Shown here one piece after another: positions 15,693 through 25,087 of a stretch of 64,000 bases of DNA. Below the pieces are notes generated by a model. That model did no database searches. It was not told the origin of the DNA and saw only the letters and a list, made by a program, of their open reading frames with translations. Origin of the DNA: Sphingobacteriales bacterium 16-39-50 (GTDB lineage Bacteria > Bacteroidota > Bacteroidia > Sphingobacteriales > Sphingobacteriaceae); contig NCHA01000009.1 in the NCBI GenBank assembly GCA_002257025.1, positions 1 to 64,000 of the forward strand. Direction: 5' to 3'. A program made the translations under genes and the position numbers. The stretch's first letter is position 1; every line of letters starts with the position of its first letter.

Positions 15693-16913
15693 ATGGGAAA
15701 TCATAATCATACTCATAATTTCACGGAACAATTTACATTTTCTGGAAAATTAAAAACCTGGACCTTAATAGCAATAGTGGTTGGAATTCTTGCTACAGCT
15801 TTTGGTTTACTAACAGGTCAGCAGGAACGTACTTTCGCTAACCTGCTCTTAATGGCATATTACTTTACCTGCGTTTGCGCAACGGGTTTATTCTTTCTGG
15901 CATTGCAGTATGTGGCACAGGCAGGATGGGCAACCGGTTTGTTAAGGATACCGCAGGCGATGTCAAGAGTGCTTCCTATTGCCTCTCTAGTATTATTTGC
16001 AGTGGTTGCAGCAGGTTTATTAACACACAATTTATATCATCACTGGAATGGTGAGGGTCTTACTGACCCTAACAGTCCTAATTATGATGAACTGATTGCT
16101 GGAAAAGCAAGTTTTCTTAATGTGCCTTTCTTTTTAACCAGACTTGCAGTATTTCTTGGAGCATACAGTTTCTTTGCCTGGTTGTTTGCTAAATACACCA
16201 AAGCACAGGAATTAGAAGGCGGACTTGTTTATCATGATAAAAACTTTAAGTGGTCGGCCATATTCCTGATCGTATTTGGATTTACTACTCCGATCTGGGC
16301 ATTTGATACCATCATGTCATTGGAAGCTCACTGGTTCTCAACCATGTTCGGTTGGTATAACTTCGCAGCAATGTGGGTTAGCGGACTTTGTGTGATTACT
16401 CTACTGATAATCTTTATGAAAAAGGCGGGTTATTTGACCTGGATCAATGAGAATCATTTACATGATCTTGGTAAATTTATTTTCGCATTCTCCATTTTCT
16501 GGACTTATGTATGGTTCTCTCAGTTTGTTCTGATCTATTATGCAAACATGCCTGAGGAAACAGTATATTTTTACAAGCGCTGGGAGCCTGAGTATCTTCC
16601 ATGGTTCTGGTTAAATATCATCATTAACTTTGTAGCACCATTGCTGATTCTGATGTCAAGAAATTCCAAGCGTCAAATGAATACACTAATGGTTGTATGT
16701 ATCCTGCTTTTATGTGGTCATTGGCTGGATTACTACATGATGATTATGCCAGGAACTGTTGAGTCTCACAGAGGTTTTGGTATAATTGAGATTGGAATAG
16801 CCATTGGATTTGTAGGGCTTTTCACATTCCTTACATTAAACCAGTTAACTAAGAAGTCATTGGTAACAACAAATCATCCTTTCCTTCAGGAAAGTATCAA
16901 TCACCAGATTTAA
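15693..16913 (+). CDS. actF: ACIII subunit ActF, NrfD-like membrane protein
   Basis: A 406-aa membrane protein with about ten helices, a shorter paralogue of ActC within the complex. Recognisable stretches are the His-rich start (MGNHNHTHNFTEQF), LTHNLYHHWNGEGLTD, and the conserved MSLEAHWFSTMFGWYNFAA and LGKFIFAFSIFWTYVWFSQF blocks found in ActF. Ends 39 bp before coxB. Confidence 0.9.
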   Translation: MGNHNHTHNFTEQFTFSGKLKTWTLIAIVVGILATAFGLLTGQQERTFANLLLMAYYFTCVCATGLFFLALQYVAQAGWATGLLRIPQAMSRVLPIASLVLFAVVAAGLLTHNLYHHWNGEGLTDPNSPNYDELIAGKASFLNVPFFLTRLAVFLGAYSFFAWLFAKYTKAQELEGGLVYHDKNFKWSAIFLIVFGFTTPIWAFDTIMSLEAHWFSTMFGWYNFAAMWVSGLCVITLLIIFMKKAGYLTWINENHLHDLGKFIFAFSIFWTYVWFSQFVLIYYANMPEETVYFYKRWEPEYLPWFWLNIIINFVAPLLILMSRNSKRQMNTLMVVCILLLCGHWLDYYMMIMPGTVESHRGFGIIEIGIAIGFVGLFTFLTLNQLTKKSLVTTNHPFLQESINHQI

Positions 16914-16952
16914 ACACAGTTCTTAATAGCTAAAAGAAAATTTACGAATAAA

Positions 16953-18281
16953 ATGAGGTTAAGAGAAATTTTTAATATCAGGACTGTAGCTGCATTACTT
17001 GTTATATGCACTCTTACTGTAACTAACAGTGTAACATACGCGCTGGTTCAGGATTCTACAATCAGTTCAACAACTGCAGCAATTGATACAGCAGTAAAAG
17101 CTGCTTCAGCTGAACTGGCACCATCATCTGCTCCTTTGATTAGTACAGCTGTTGATACTGTAGCAAGATACAAGAACATGCAGCCTATCGCTGAAACAAA
17201 GGATTATTCAGAATCCTACAAATCAGCTACCTATTATGTTTTAATGTTTTTCCTTCTATGTGTGTTTATTGCAATAATTGGAAAGATATTAAAGGTGTAT
17301 GAACTAAGCCGTGAGATGCAGGGTGTAAAATCAAGCATTAATGCACGCAGAATTCAGGGTGTTTTTCTTGGAATTTTCCTGATTTTGGGTTTATATGGTG
17401 TTTACTGGTCTTACGCAGTTCAGGGACCAATGAGTATGCATGAATCAGCTTCTGAGCATGGTCTGGATATTGACTTCATGTTTAATACAACCTTAATTTT
17501 AACTACGATTGTATTTATTTTAACGCATATTGCTCTTTTCGGCTTCTCATTTAAGTATAGAGGATCTGAAAACAGAAAAGCGTATTTCTATCCGCACAAT
17601 AACGCACTTGAAAGGATTTGGACAATTATTCCAGCAATTGTTTTAACTGTGCTGGTATTGCTGGGATTCTTTACCTGGAGAGGGATCACCAATGTTTCTC
17701 CTGAGGATCAGAAGAAAGCGATCAATATTGAGGTTACCGGTGAGCAGTTCAAATGGAGCCTTCGTTATGCGGGTTCTGATAACCAGATTGGAACCCGTAA
17801 TTACAAATTGACTACACCAACCAACGGACTTGGAATAGATTTTAAAGATCAGAAGAGCTGGGATGACAAACTTACAAGTGAGATCGTGATTCCTGTAAAT
17901 AAAGCGGTTCGCGTAATCATTAATTCTAAGGACGTTTTACACAGTTTCTATCTGCCTGATTTTAGGGTACAGATGAATGCTGTACCTGGAATGGCTACTT
18001 CATTCCAGTTTACACCCCGCCTTACCACAGCTCAGATGAGAGAGAAGAGAAATAATCCGAAATACGATTATGTTCTTCTTTGTGCGAAGATTTGTGGAGC
18101 AGGACATTATAATATGCAGACTAAAGTAACAGTGGTTTCTGAAGCTGAATACGCTACATGGCTTGCTAAACAGCCTTTATATTATAATGATGATGTTAAA
18201 AAAGAACTTCAGATGGTTGAAAATGCCAAAACTGAAGAAGTGAACAAAATAGCTTTAAATACAAATACTATTAAAAACTAA
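16953..18281 (+). CDS. coxB: Cytochrome c oxidase subunit II, N-terminally extended
   Basis: A 442-aa subunit holding the binuclear CuA centre: C377 and C381 in CAKICGAGHYNM, H385 and M388, with an upstream His ligand in KDVLHSFYLPDF. The usual CSE sequence is CAK here; the middle ligand binds by its backbone carbonyl, so this should be tolerated. Before the two standard helices (about 175-198 and 218-241) there is a signal peptide (1-32) and two more hydrophobic segments (about 87-108 and 130-152), making it longer than usual. No heme c motif is present, so this is an aa3-type enzyme using a separate cytochrome (ActA/ActE). Confidence 0.92.
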   Translation: MRLREIFNIRTVAALLVICTLTVTNSVTYALVQDSTISSTTAAIDTAVKAASAELAPSSAPLISTAVDTVARYKNMQPIAETKDYSESYKSATYYVLMFFLLCVFIAIIGKILKVYELSREMQGVKSSINARRIQGVFLGIFLILGLYGVYWSYAVQGPMSMHESASEHGLDIDFMFNTTLILTTIVFILTHIALFGFSFKYRGSENRKAYFYPHNNALERIWTIIPAIVLTVLVLLGFFTWRGITNVSPEDQKKAINIEVTGEQFKWSLRYAGSDNQIGTRNYKLTTPTNGLGIDFKDQKSWDDKLTSEIVIPVNKAVRVIINSKDVLHSFYLPDFRVQMNAVPGMATSFQFTPRLTTAQMREKRNNPKYDYVLLCAKICGAGHYNMQTKVTVVSEAEYATWLAKQPLYYNDDVKKELQMVENAKTEEVNKIALNTNTIKN

Positions 18282-18283
18282 TT

Positions 18284-20191
18284 ATGGCAAGCACTGCAAT
18301 ACACGATTCAGCCGTACTTCACCAACACGACGATCACGGTCACGATCACGGACATCATAAAGAAACATTTATTACTAAGTACATCTTTAGTCAGGATCAT
18401 AAAATGATCGCCAAGCAATTCCTGATCACAGGTATAGTAATGGCAGTCGTTGCTATGATTCTCTCTATTCTTTTCAGGTTACAATTAGCATGGCCTGATG
18501 AGAGTTTCCCATTATTAGAAACATTCCTGGGCGAAAAGTGGGCTGAAGGGGGTAGAATAAAACCCGATTTTTATCTGGCCATTGTGACAATACACGGTAC
18601 TATGATGGTATTCTTTGTATTAACTGCCGGATTGAGCGGTACCTTCAGTAACCTGCTTATTCCTCTTCAATTAGGTGCAAGGGATATGGCTTCGCCTTTC
18701 CTTAATATGCTCTCTTACTGGTTATTCTTCACTTCATGTGTAATCATGATGTGTTCTTTCTTCGTAGAGAGCGGACCAGCAAGTTCCGGATGGACTGTTT
18801 ACCCTCCTCTGTCTGCATTGCCGAAAGCTATTAGTGGATCGGGAACTGGTATGACGCTATGGTTAATCAGTATGGTATTATTCGTGGCATCATCGCTTAT
18901 TGGTGCATTGAACTATATCTCTACAATTCTAAATATGCGTACCAAAGGTATGGATATGTGGAAAATGCCATTAACTATCTGGGCTTTCTTCCTTACAGCA
19001 ATTGTAGGTGTATTATCTTTCCCTGTATTGGTTTCTGCAGTTGTACTTCTGATCTTCGATCGTAGCTTCGGTACCAGTTTTTATCTTTCTGATATTGTAG
19101 TAGCCGGACAAATTCTTCCTAATCAGGGTGGTAGTCCGGTTTTATGGCAGCACTTGTTCTGGTTCTTAGGTCACCCTGAGGTATATATCGTAATTATGCC
19201 AGCATTGGGTATCACTTCAGAGGTAATTGCTACCAATTCAAGAAAGCCAATTTTTGGTTACCACGCGATGGTTTATTCTCTGATTGGTATTACTGTATTG
19301 TCGTTCATTGTATGGGGACACCATATGTTTGTAACGGGTATGAATCCTTTCCTTGGAGGGGTATTCATGATTACAACCTTAATTATTGCCGTGCCTTCAG
19401 CAGTAAAGACCTTTAATTACCTTGCAACAATCTGGCGTGGAAATCTTCGCTTTACACCGGCAATGTTATTTGCTGTTGGTCTTGTTTCTTTCTTCATCTC
19501 TGGTGGACTTACCGGTTTATTTTTAGGAAATGCGGCTTTGGATATCAATCTTCATGATACCTACTTCGTTGTAGCTCACTTTCACCTTGTAATGGGTTGT
19601 GCGGCTATCTTCGGTATGCTTTGTGGTGTTTACCATTGGTATCCTAAAATGTTTGGTCGTTTGATGGATGAGCGTTTGGGTTATATTCACTTCTGGTTAA
19701 CCTTTATTGGTGCTTATCTGGTATTCTTCCCGATGCACTTTATGGGTATTGATGGCGTTCCTCGCCGTTACTATGCGTTTACTGAGTTTGCATTCATGCA
19801 AGAGTGGTTGACAGTGAATGTTTTCATTACATGGGCAGCAATTATTTCTGCACTTGCTCAGGTAGCATTCCTTTGGAATTTCTTCTATTCTATTTTTTAC
19901 GGAAAGAAGTCACCACAAAATCCTTGGGATTCAAATACACTCGAGTGGACTGCACCGGTAGAGCATCTGCATGGAAACTGGCCGGGAGAAATTCCTTCAG
20001 TACATCGCTGGCCATATGATTATAGCAAGCCTGGTCACCATGCTGATTTTATTCCTCAAACTACTCCTTTTTCTGAAACAATGAGTTCTAATCTGCTCCA
20101 TGATTTCGAAGGAAACCCTGATGCTGAACATATTCAGCAGGAATGGGATAAGGAGCATGCTTCGGAACGACATACTCCGGAACAGGTTTAA
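18284..20191 (+). CDS. coxA: Cytochrome c oxidase subunit I
   Basis: The 635-aa catalytic subunit. CuB ligands are H297 (HPEVY, with the cross-linked Y301) and H346/H347 (GHHMF). Heme a3 is ligated by H432 and heme a by H434 (VAHFHL), with the partner His in VTIHGTMMVFF. The N-terminus is an unusual His/Asp-rich stretch (HQHDDHGHDHGHHKE) that could bind metal ions. Twelve-helix pattern intact. It follows coxB by 2 bases and is followed by a perfect hairpin at 20211. Confidence 0.96.
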   Translation: MASTAIHDSAVLHQHDDHGHDHGHHKETFITKYIFSQDHKMIAKQFLITGIVMAVVAMILSILFRLQLAWPDESFPLLETFLGEKWAEGGRIKPDFYLAIVTIHGTMMVFFVLTAGLSGTFSNLLIPLQLGARDMASPFLNMLSYWLFFTSCVIMMCSFFVESGPASSGWTVYPPLSALPKAISGSGTGMTLWLISMVLFVASSLIGALNYISTILNMRTKGMDMWKMPLTIWAFFLTAIVGVLSFPVLVSAVVLLIFDRSFGTSFYLSDIVVAGQILPNQGGSPVLWQHLFWFLGHPEVYIVIMPALGITSEVIATNSRKPIFGYHAMVYSLIGITVLSFIVWGHHMFVTGMNPFLGGVFMITTLIIAVPSAVKTFNYLATIWRGNLRFTPAMLFAVGLVSFFISGGLTGLFLGNAALDINLHDTYFVVAHFHLVMGCAAIFGMLCGVYHWYPKMFGRLMDERLGYIHFWLTFIGAYLVFFPMHFMGIDGVPRRYYAFTEFAFMQEWLTVNVFITWAAIISALAQVAFLWNFFYSIFYGKKSPQNPWDSNTLEWTAPVEHLHGNWPGEIPSVHRWPYDYSKPGHHADFIPQTTPFSETMSSNLLHDFEGNPDAEHIQQEWDKEHASERHTPEQV

Positions 20192-20210
20192 GAAATTAGG
20201 TTAATAGTTT

Positions 20211-20240
20211 AAGCAGGCGATATCTTGATATCGCCTGCTT
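20211..20240 (+). promoter_or_regulatory. Perfect 14-bp hairpin after coxA
   Basis: AAGCAGGCGATATC, two bases, GATATCGCCTGCTT. The stem is very stable but no T-run follows (ACTATAATG), so it is not a classical intrinsic terminator. It may protect the 3' end of the act-cox transcript or mark a processing site. Confidence 0.6.
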
Positions 20241-20415
20241 ACTATAATGAATATTCCTTCTGCTATGTCCGCAGAGAAATTACAACGAATGTACCCCCTT
20301 CTTTGAAAAGAGGTTTCTGTCGTTAGATTTATCTTAAAATCGGCTCCTTTTTGAAAACAGGGTTGTATTTTAAAATTGTCGGCATTTGATATGAAACAGT
20401 GAAACAGAAAATATA

Positions 20416-21303
20416 GTGAGGAATTTTATATCCGACTTCAATAAATTAATTAAACTAAGGCTGACCCTTACCGTGGTCTTTTCTGCTTCTGTTTGTTTTT
20501 TGATGGGTAGCAGATTTCAGGGAGATATTAACTGGATCAACTGGATTATCCTGACACTTGGAGGGTTTCTGGTTACAGGTGCAGCAAATGGATTTAATGA
20601 GATCATTGAAAAGGATCTGGATAAATTAATGAGAAGGACTATGGACAGACCGATTCCATCAGGAAAAATGACCACAGGTCAGGCTCTTGTTCTCAGCCTG
20701 ATTATGGGAATTTCGGGCACCTATCTTTTAGTTAGCCTTAATTTCCCAACTGGTGTGCTGGCTGTTTTTTCGATATTTCTGTATGCATTTGTTTATACCC
20801 CAATGAAGCGGAAATCACCAATCGCAGTTTTTATTGGTGCGTTTCCCGGAGCATTCCCTCCATTGATCGGATATTTTGCAGCCTTTAATGAACCTCAGAT
20901 ATCCTGGATTCCAATTATCTTATTTTTGATTCAGTTCGTTTGGCAATTTCCTCATTTCTGGGCAATAGCATGGGTTCTTGATGAAGATTATAAAAGGGCA
21001 GGTTTCCGCTTACTTCCGACTACTAAACAGGATAAGACAAGCGCATTGATCACTCTTCTGTCAACTATTATACTTATTCCGGTAAGTTTGATGCCCACAG
21101 TTTATTTAATGCCTTCGGGGCAGGCTTTTGGGGGGATTATTTATACAATTATTGCAGTCCTTGCCGGCTTGTTTTTTGCTTGGCAGGCAATTCAACTTTA
21201 TAATAAAAGAGATGTAGCATCTGCAAAGAAGCTAATGTACACCTCTTTTATTTATCTACCTATAATGCAATTAACCCTGTTATTTGACTTTATAGCAAAA
21301 TAA
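20416..21303 (+). CDS. ctaB: Protoheme IX farnesyltransferase (heme O synthase)
   Basis: A 295-aa UbiA-superfamily membrane enzyme that adds farnesyl to heme B to make heme O, the precursor of heme A for the oxidase encoded next to it. The prenyl-diphosphate motif is clear: NGFNEIIEKDLDKLM-RRTMDRP. About eight or nine helices. The start is a GTG (20416); upstream in-frame ATGs are followed by stops. A weak promoter-like pair (TTTG 20350, TAAAATTG 20371) lies upstream, so the second half of the respiratory block may have its own start. Confidence 0.93.
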   Translation: MRNFISDFNKLIKLRLTLTVVFSASVCFLMGSRFQGDINWINWIILTLGGFLVTGAANGFNEIIEKDLDKLMRRTMDRPIPSGKMTTGQALVLSLIMGISGTYLLVSLNFPTGVLAVFSIFLYAFVYTPMKRKSPIAVFIGAFPGAFPPLIGYFAAFNEPQISWIPIILFLIQFVWQFPHFWAIAWVLDEDYKRAGFRLLPTTKQDKTSALITLLSTIILIPVSLMPTVYLMPSGQAFGGIIYTIIAVLAGLFFAWQAIQLYNKRDVASAKKLMYTSFIYLPIMQLTLLFDFIAK

Positions 21304-21313
21304 TTTTATCGAA

Positions 21314-21889
21314 ATGGAAAATTTACAAGTTGAGGATAGATTAAATTTAAAAGCCAAGAAATTTTTAATGTGGCTTTTTATTATTGCTTCTTTTATGATG
21401 TTTGCCGCTTTAACAAGTGGTTTTATTGTCTATACCGAAGGAAATGCAGAGCGCGGAATAAAGGTTTTGCTTCCGAAAGCATTTATGTACAGTTCTGTGA
21501 TCATTATACTAAGCAGTATTACAGCTCATATGGCTTATCTGTCTGCTAAGGGCTTGCAGTTAGGTAAGCAAAAGTTATATATTCTTCTGACGATTTTGCT
21601 GGGTATTGCTTTTTTCTATAGTCAGTTCCAGGCATGGCAGGCCTTGTATAATTCAGGTGCCTATTTTGTGAATTATAATGCTTCTCAATCCTTTATTTAT
21701 GTGTTTAGTGGTGCTCATTTATTGCACGTAATTGTAGGACTATTTTTCCTGATTTATGCGCTGATAGGGGCAATACGCACAATTCCTCAGGTCCGAAATG
21801 TGTTCCGGATGGAAGTCGCTTCCATTTTTTGGCATTTTCTTGATATCCTATGGATTTATCTATATGTTTTCTTACTTTTGAATCAATAA
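21314..21889 (+). CDS. Cytochrome c oxidase subunit III-like protein (short)
   Basis: A 191-aa heme-copper oxidase subunit III family protein with five hydrophobic segments, including FSGAHLLHVIVGLFFLIYAL and the C-terminal FWHFLDILWIYLYVFLLL that is diagnostic of subunit III. It lacks the extended N-terminal helices of mitochondrial-type proteins. It lies in tandem with a second subunit III (21913-22602), an arrangement I recognise from other Bacteroidota. Confidence 0.88.
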   Translation: MENLQVEDRLNLKAKKFLMWLFIIASFMMFAALTSGFIVYTEGNAERGIKVLLPKAFMYSSVIIILSSITAHMAYLSAKGLQLGKQKLYILLTILLGIAFFYSQFQAWQALYNSGAYFVNYNASQSFIYVFSGAHLLHVIVGLFFLIYALIGAIRTIPQVRNVFRMEVASIFWHFLDILWIYLYVFLLLNQ

Positions 21890-21912
21890 TAACTCAATAT
21901 ACCATTGTTTAA

Positions 21913-22602
21913 ATGAACACTACTGTATCAAAATTAGATGAAATAAGAACTGACGCCTGGAGCGGCGGGAAGTCGCCTTTTGCTGTAGAATATGGAAAAC
22001 TCATGATGTGGTTTTTCCTTTTGTCAGATGCATTTACTTTTTCGGCATTTCTGATCTATTACGGAGCTCAGCGCTTCAGTAAAATTAGCTGGCCTGATCC
22101 TGATGTAGTATTTCAGTCGATCCCCGGAATAGCCGATCATGGATACCCTTTGGTATTTGTGGGTATCATGACCTTTATTTTGATCATGAGCTCGGTAACA
22201 ATGGTACTTGCGGTAGAGGCAGGACATCGTAACTCTAAAAAAGAGGTTGTTTGGTGGATGATCGCTACAATCATTGGTGGATTGATGTTCCTTGGATGTC
22301 AGGCATTAGAGTGGTCGCACTTACATCATGAAGGTTACTGGTGGGGAAGTTTTCCTGCATCATATACCGGAGTAGATACGGTCGGGGCGCTGCAATTTGC
22401 AAACCTGTTCTTTACGATTACCGGTTTCCACGGTTTCCACGTATTTACCGGAGTTTTGATTAATATTATTATTCTGTTTATGGTTCTCGCAAATGTTTTC
22501 CAAAAAAGCGGAAGTTATCTTATGGTTGAAAAGGTTGGTTTATACTGGCACTTTGTAGACCTTGTTTGGGTATTCGTATTTACATTTTTCTATTTAGTTT
22601 AA
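21913..22602 (+). CDS. coxC: Cytochrome c oxidase subunit III
   Basis: A 229-aa membrane subunit with conserved Glu and His-rich loops (GCQALEWSHLHHEGYWWGSF), the FHGFHVFTGVLINIIILF segment, and the C-terminal YWHFVDLVWVFVFTFFYLV typical of subunit III. It stabilises subunit I and may guide oxygen entry. 23 bp after its paralogue. Confidence 0.92.
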   Translation: MNTTVSKLDEIRTDAWSGGKSPFAVEYGKLMMWFFLLSDAFTFSAFLIYYGAQRFSKISWPDPDVVFQSIPGIADHGYPLVFVGIMTFILIMSSVTMVLAVEAGHRNSKKEVVWWMIATIIGGLMFLGCQALEWSHLHHEGYWWGSFPASYTGVDTVGALQFANLFFTITGFHGFHVFTGVLINIIILFMVLANVFQKSGSYLMVEKVGLYWHFVDLVWVFVFTFFYLV

Positions 22603-22623
22603 AATCCTGATAATCGATATATA

Positions 22624-22965
22624 ATGTCAGCAGAACACACACACGACGAGCATGCTTCTGAGCATGAAGGAATGACCAAGAAAAAAATCTGGCAGGTTTT
22701 CTTTTACCTTTTAGGTATTACAGCCGTTGAATTTTTTATTGCACTTTACCTGATTCCTAAGGGTATTGTAGGTCATGGTATCGGTAATTTCGCTTATATA
22801 GTCCTTACACTGGTGAAAGCCTTTTACATAGTGGCCTATTTTATGCACCTGAAATTTGAAAAATTTGCACTTAAAACAGGTATTACTGTTTCATTGGTGT
22901 TTATTATCTATTTCATTGTACTTATGCTTATTGAAGGGAACTACCAGTTCATTCACATGAATTAA
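22624..22965 (+). CDS. Cytochrome c oxidase subunit IV (prokaryotic type)
   Basis: A 113-aa protein with a His/Glu-rich N-terminus (AEHTHDEHASEHEG) and three membrane helices (about 26-46, 54-75 and 82-105), matching the small CyoD/CoxD-like subunit. YFMHLKFEKF is the conserved loop. Its stop codon shares a base with the next start (TAATG), so translation of the SCO gene is coupled. Confidence 0.88.
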   Translation: MSAEHTHDEHASEHEGMTKKKIWQVFFYLLGITAVEFFIALYLIPKGIVGHGIGNFAYIVLTLVKAFYIVAYFMHLKFEKFALKTGITVSLVFIIYFIVLMLIEGNYQFIHMN

Positions 22966-23672
22966 TGAGTTTACCCTCTTTTCCTGTAAAAAAAATTCTC
23001 ATACTGCTGATTTTATTGGCAGTACCAGGCACTTTATATTACCTGTTAAAAGAGAAAGGGCAGAACCGTTATCGCCCCCTGAACATATATGGGGAGAAAA
23101 AAGTAGCTTCAACATTTCATACCAAGCGCGGTAAGCAGATTCCGGATACAATCTATCATGTTATCCGGGATTTCAGCCTTCTGAACCAAAATTCAGATAC
23201 CGTTAAATTCCCTGCAGATAGTAATCAAATTACTGTTGTTAACTTTTTTTATACCCGCTGCCCGCTCTTGTGCAGGGATATGAATAAGGATTTGGCAAGA
23301 GTCGCTAAAATGTACAATAACAATCGGTTGATGCGCTTTATTTCTATTAGCGTTGACCCCGATTACGACAACCCGGCAGTACTTGCTGAATACAGTAAAC
23401 CCTATATAGCAGAAAATAAGAAGTGGGATTTTGTAACCGGTGACAAAGATTTGATTTATTCTCTTGCAAAAACTGATTTCATGGTAGATGCCATTGCTGA
23501 TACCACCGGAAAGACAAACATCATTCACAGTCCTATGCTTATACTGATTGACCCTCAAAAGCGGATCAGAGGATATTATGATTCAAGCCTGGGACATGAG
23601 CAGGTTACCTTATTGAGTGATGAAATTAAATTATTGATTACAGAAGAGCTCAGAAGTATTAAAGTACGCTAG
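22965..23672 (+). CDS. SCO1/SenC-family copper chaperone
   Basis: A 235-aa membrane-anchored thioredoxin-fold protein that delivers copper to the CuA site of subunit II. N-terminal anchor helix at about 8-28; copper ligands C99 and C103 in TRCPLLC and H188 in IIHSP. The CxxxC-His triad is complete. Overlaps the subunit IV gene by one base. Confidence 0.92.
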   Translation: MSLPSFPVKKILILLILLAVPGTLYYLLKEKGQNRYRPLNIYGEKKVASTFHTKRGKQIPDTIYHVIRDFSLLNQNSDTVKFPADSNQITVVNFFYTRCPLLCRDMNKDLARVAKMYNNNRLMRFISISVDPDYDNPAVLAEYSKPYIAENKKWDFVTGDKDLIYSLAKTDFMVDAIADTTGKTNIIHSPMLILIDPQKRIRGYYDSSLGHEQVTLLSDEIKLLITEELRSIKVR

Positions 23673-23704
23673 GCCAGGATCTGCTGTTTTCTAAATAGTA
23701 TTTT

Positions 23705-24244
23705 ATGAATGATAAACTGATTTCAAGAATTATTACAGCAGTATCAATTATTGTTCTGATCGTTGTTGTGATTTTGCAGAGTAAAATTTTAAATATTTTC
23801 CCTCAAAAGGAGGCAATTCCATCCTGGGTCTTTTCGCTTCCTTTACTAAATGCTATTATTAACGGTACATGCAGTATTTTACTTCTTTTATCCCTTTATT
23901 TCATCAAGAAGAAGGATATTAAAACACATAAGAACCTCAATATACTTACGTTTATCCTATCTGCATTATTTCTGGTATCCTATATCATATTTCATGCAAC
24001 CGGAATTAAAACTACTTATGGTGGTGTAGGCGCCATTCGGACTGTTTATTATATTATTCTGATAACTCACATTATTCTGGCAGCAATTGTTTTACCGCTG
24101 GTATTATTCAGTTTTCAGAAGGGTTTGCAAATGAAGGTTGAGGAGCATAGGAAACTGGTACGCTGGACCTATCCGATATGGTTATATGTTACTGTTAGTG
24201 GCGTTATCGTCTATCTTATGATATCGCCTTATTATTCTTTTTAG
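23705..24244 (+). CDS. DUF420 membrane protein (CtaM/YozB-like)
   Basis: A 179-aa protein with five predicted helices and the conserved His residues of DUF420 (KTHKNLN, ISYIIFHATG-like, THIILAA, EHRKLVRWTYPIWLYV). The Firmicutes member CtaM is needed to mature aa3 oxidase. Its position right after the SCO gene supports the same role. Confidence 0.82.
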   Translation: MNDKLISRIITAVSIIVLIVVVILQSKILNIFPQKEAIPSWVFSLPLLNAIINGTCSILLLLSLYFIKKKDIKTHKNLNILTFILSALFLVSYIIFHATGIKTTYGGVGAIRTVYYIILITHIILAAIVLPLVLFSFQKGLQMKVEEHRKLVRWTYPIWLYVTVSGVIVYLMISPYYSF

Positions 24245-24346
24245 TTCAGGTCTAAAATGGCTTGATTTAATCAGCAGACTGTAAACTTAAGTCCGATTCA
24301 AATAGTATCATTATTAAAATTCTCGCATTTGGCGTATATTTACATC

Positions 24347-24622
24347 ATGAAAAGGCTTAGAATAGCAATTATTGGTTTCATCCTGATATTTTCATGTCTG
24401 GGTTCTGCCGAAGTTTCAGCACAGTGCTCAATGTGTACATTAAATGCCGAAAACTCTGTTCAGAATGGTAATACAGAGGGCAAAGGGCTTAATAATGGGA
24501 TTTTATATCTGTTAGCTGCACCTTATCTGGCTATTGCAGGTGTAGGGTTTCTCTGGTATAAGAAGTACAGACGCAAAAATGTCAATTTAAATATTAAGGA
24601 TAGTAAGATTAATTTGAATTAG
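24347..24622 (+). CDS. Small exported CSMC-motif membrane protein, function unknown
   Basis: A 91-aa protein: a signal peptide (about 1-26, ending VSAQ), a CSMC motif right after cleavage, an Asn/Gly-rich stretch, one membrane helix (LLAAPYLAIAGVGFLWY) and a basic tail. Start placed at the ATG at 24347; an upstream TTG adds six residues without any merit. It is the last gene of the oxidase assembly run. The periplasmic CxxC could handle copper or heme or act in thiol exchange, but this is guesswork. I do not recognise a characterised homologue. Confidence 0.7.
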   Translation: MKRLRIAIIGFILIFSCLGSAEVSAQCSMCTLNAENSVQNGNTEGKGLNNGILYLLAAPYLAIAGVGFLWYKKYRRKNVNLNIKDSKINLN

Positions 24623-24679
24623 GCTCTGCTTGATTTCCGTTATTTTTCTGATCTCTTAAAATCCAATCAGATTCCTTTT

Positions 24680-25087
24680 ATGGCAAAGACTTCTAAATTT
24701 GTTGCTATAGCAACTGCAAAATGTCCCAAATGCAGGAGAGGTAATGTTTTTTCCGGTACACTGTATGGTTTTAATTTTCAGGAAACCAATGAAAGGTGTT
24801 CACATTGCGGGATGAAGTTTGAAGTAGAGCCCGGATATTTTTACGGAGCCATGTACGTGAGCTATGCATTTGTAGTTGGCGAAATGCTTAATGTGGGCTT
24901 ACTCACATATCTGATCACAGGGAATGATACTTCACCCTGGTTATATATTTCAACTATTCTGGGCTCAATTTTATTACTCACACCAATCAACTATCGCTAC
25001 TCCAGAATAATACTGCTTCATTTGCTAACACCGAAAATTAAATATTACCCCGAATACGATACCGATGATAAACTTAGCAACATTTGA
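24680..25087 (+). CDS. DUF983 zinc-ribbon membrane protein
   Basis: A 135-aa protein with a zinc-ribbon (CPKC at 15-18, CSHC at 40-43) followed by two membrane helices, the DUF983 layout. The conserved GYFYGAMYVSY motif lies between. Function unknown; family members often lie near cytochrome oxidase genes, as here. Its last 23 bases overlap the next gene. Confidence 0.85.
   Translation: MAKTSKFVAIATAKCPKCRRGNVFSGTLYGFNFQETNERCSHCGMKFEVEPGYFYGAMYVSYAFVVGEMLNVGLLTYLITGNDTSPWLYISTILGSILLLTPINYRYSRIILLHLLTPKIKYYPEYDTDDKLSNI

Noticed and set aside
16953-18281. Call as a caa3-type subunit II.
   Set aside because: No CxxCH heme motif is present in the protein; it is aa3-type.
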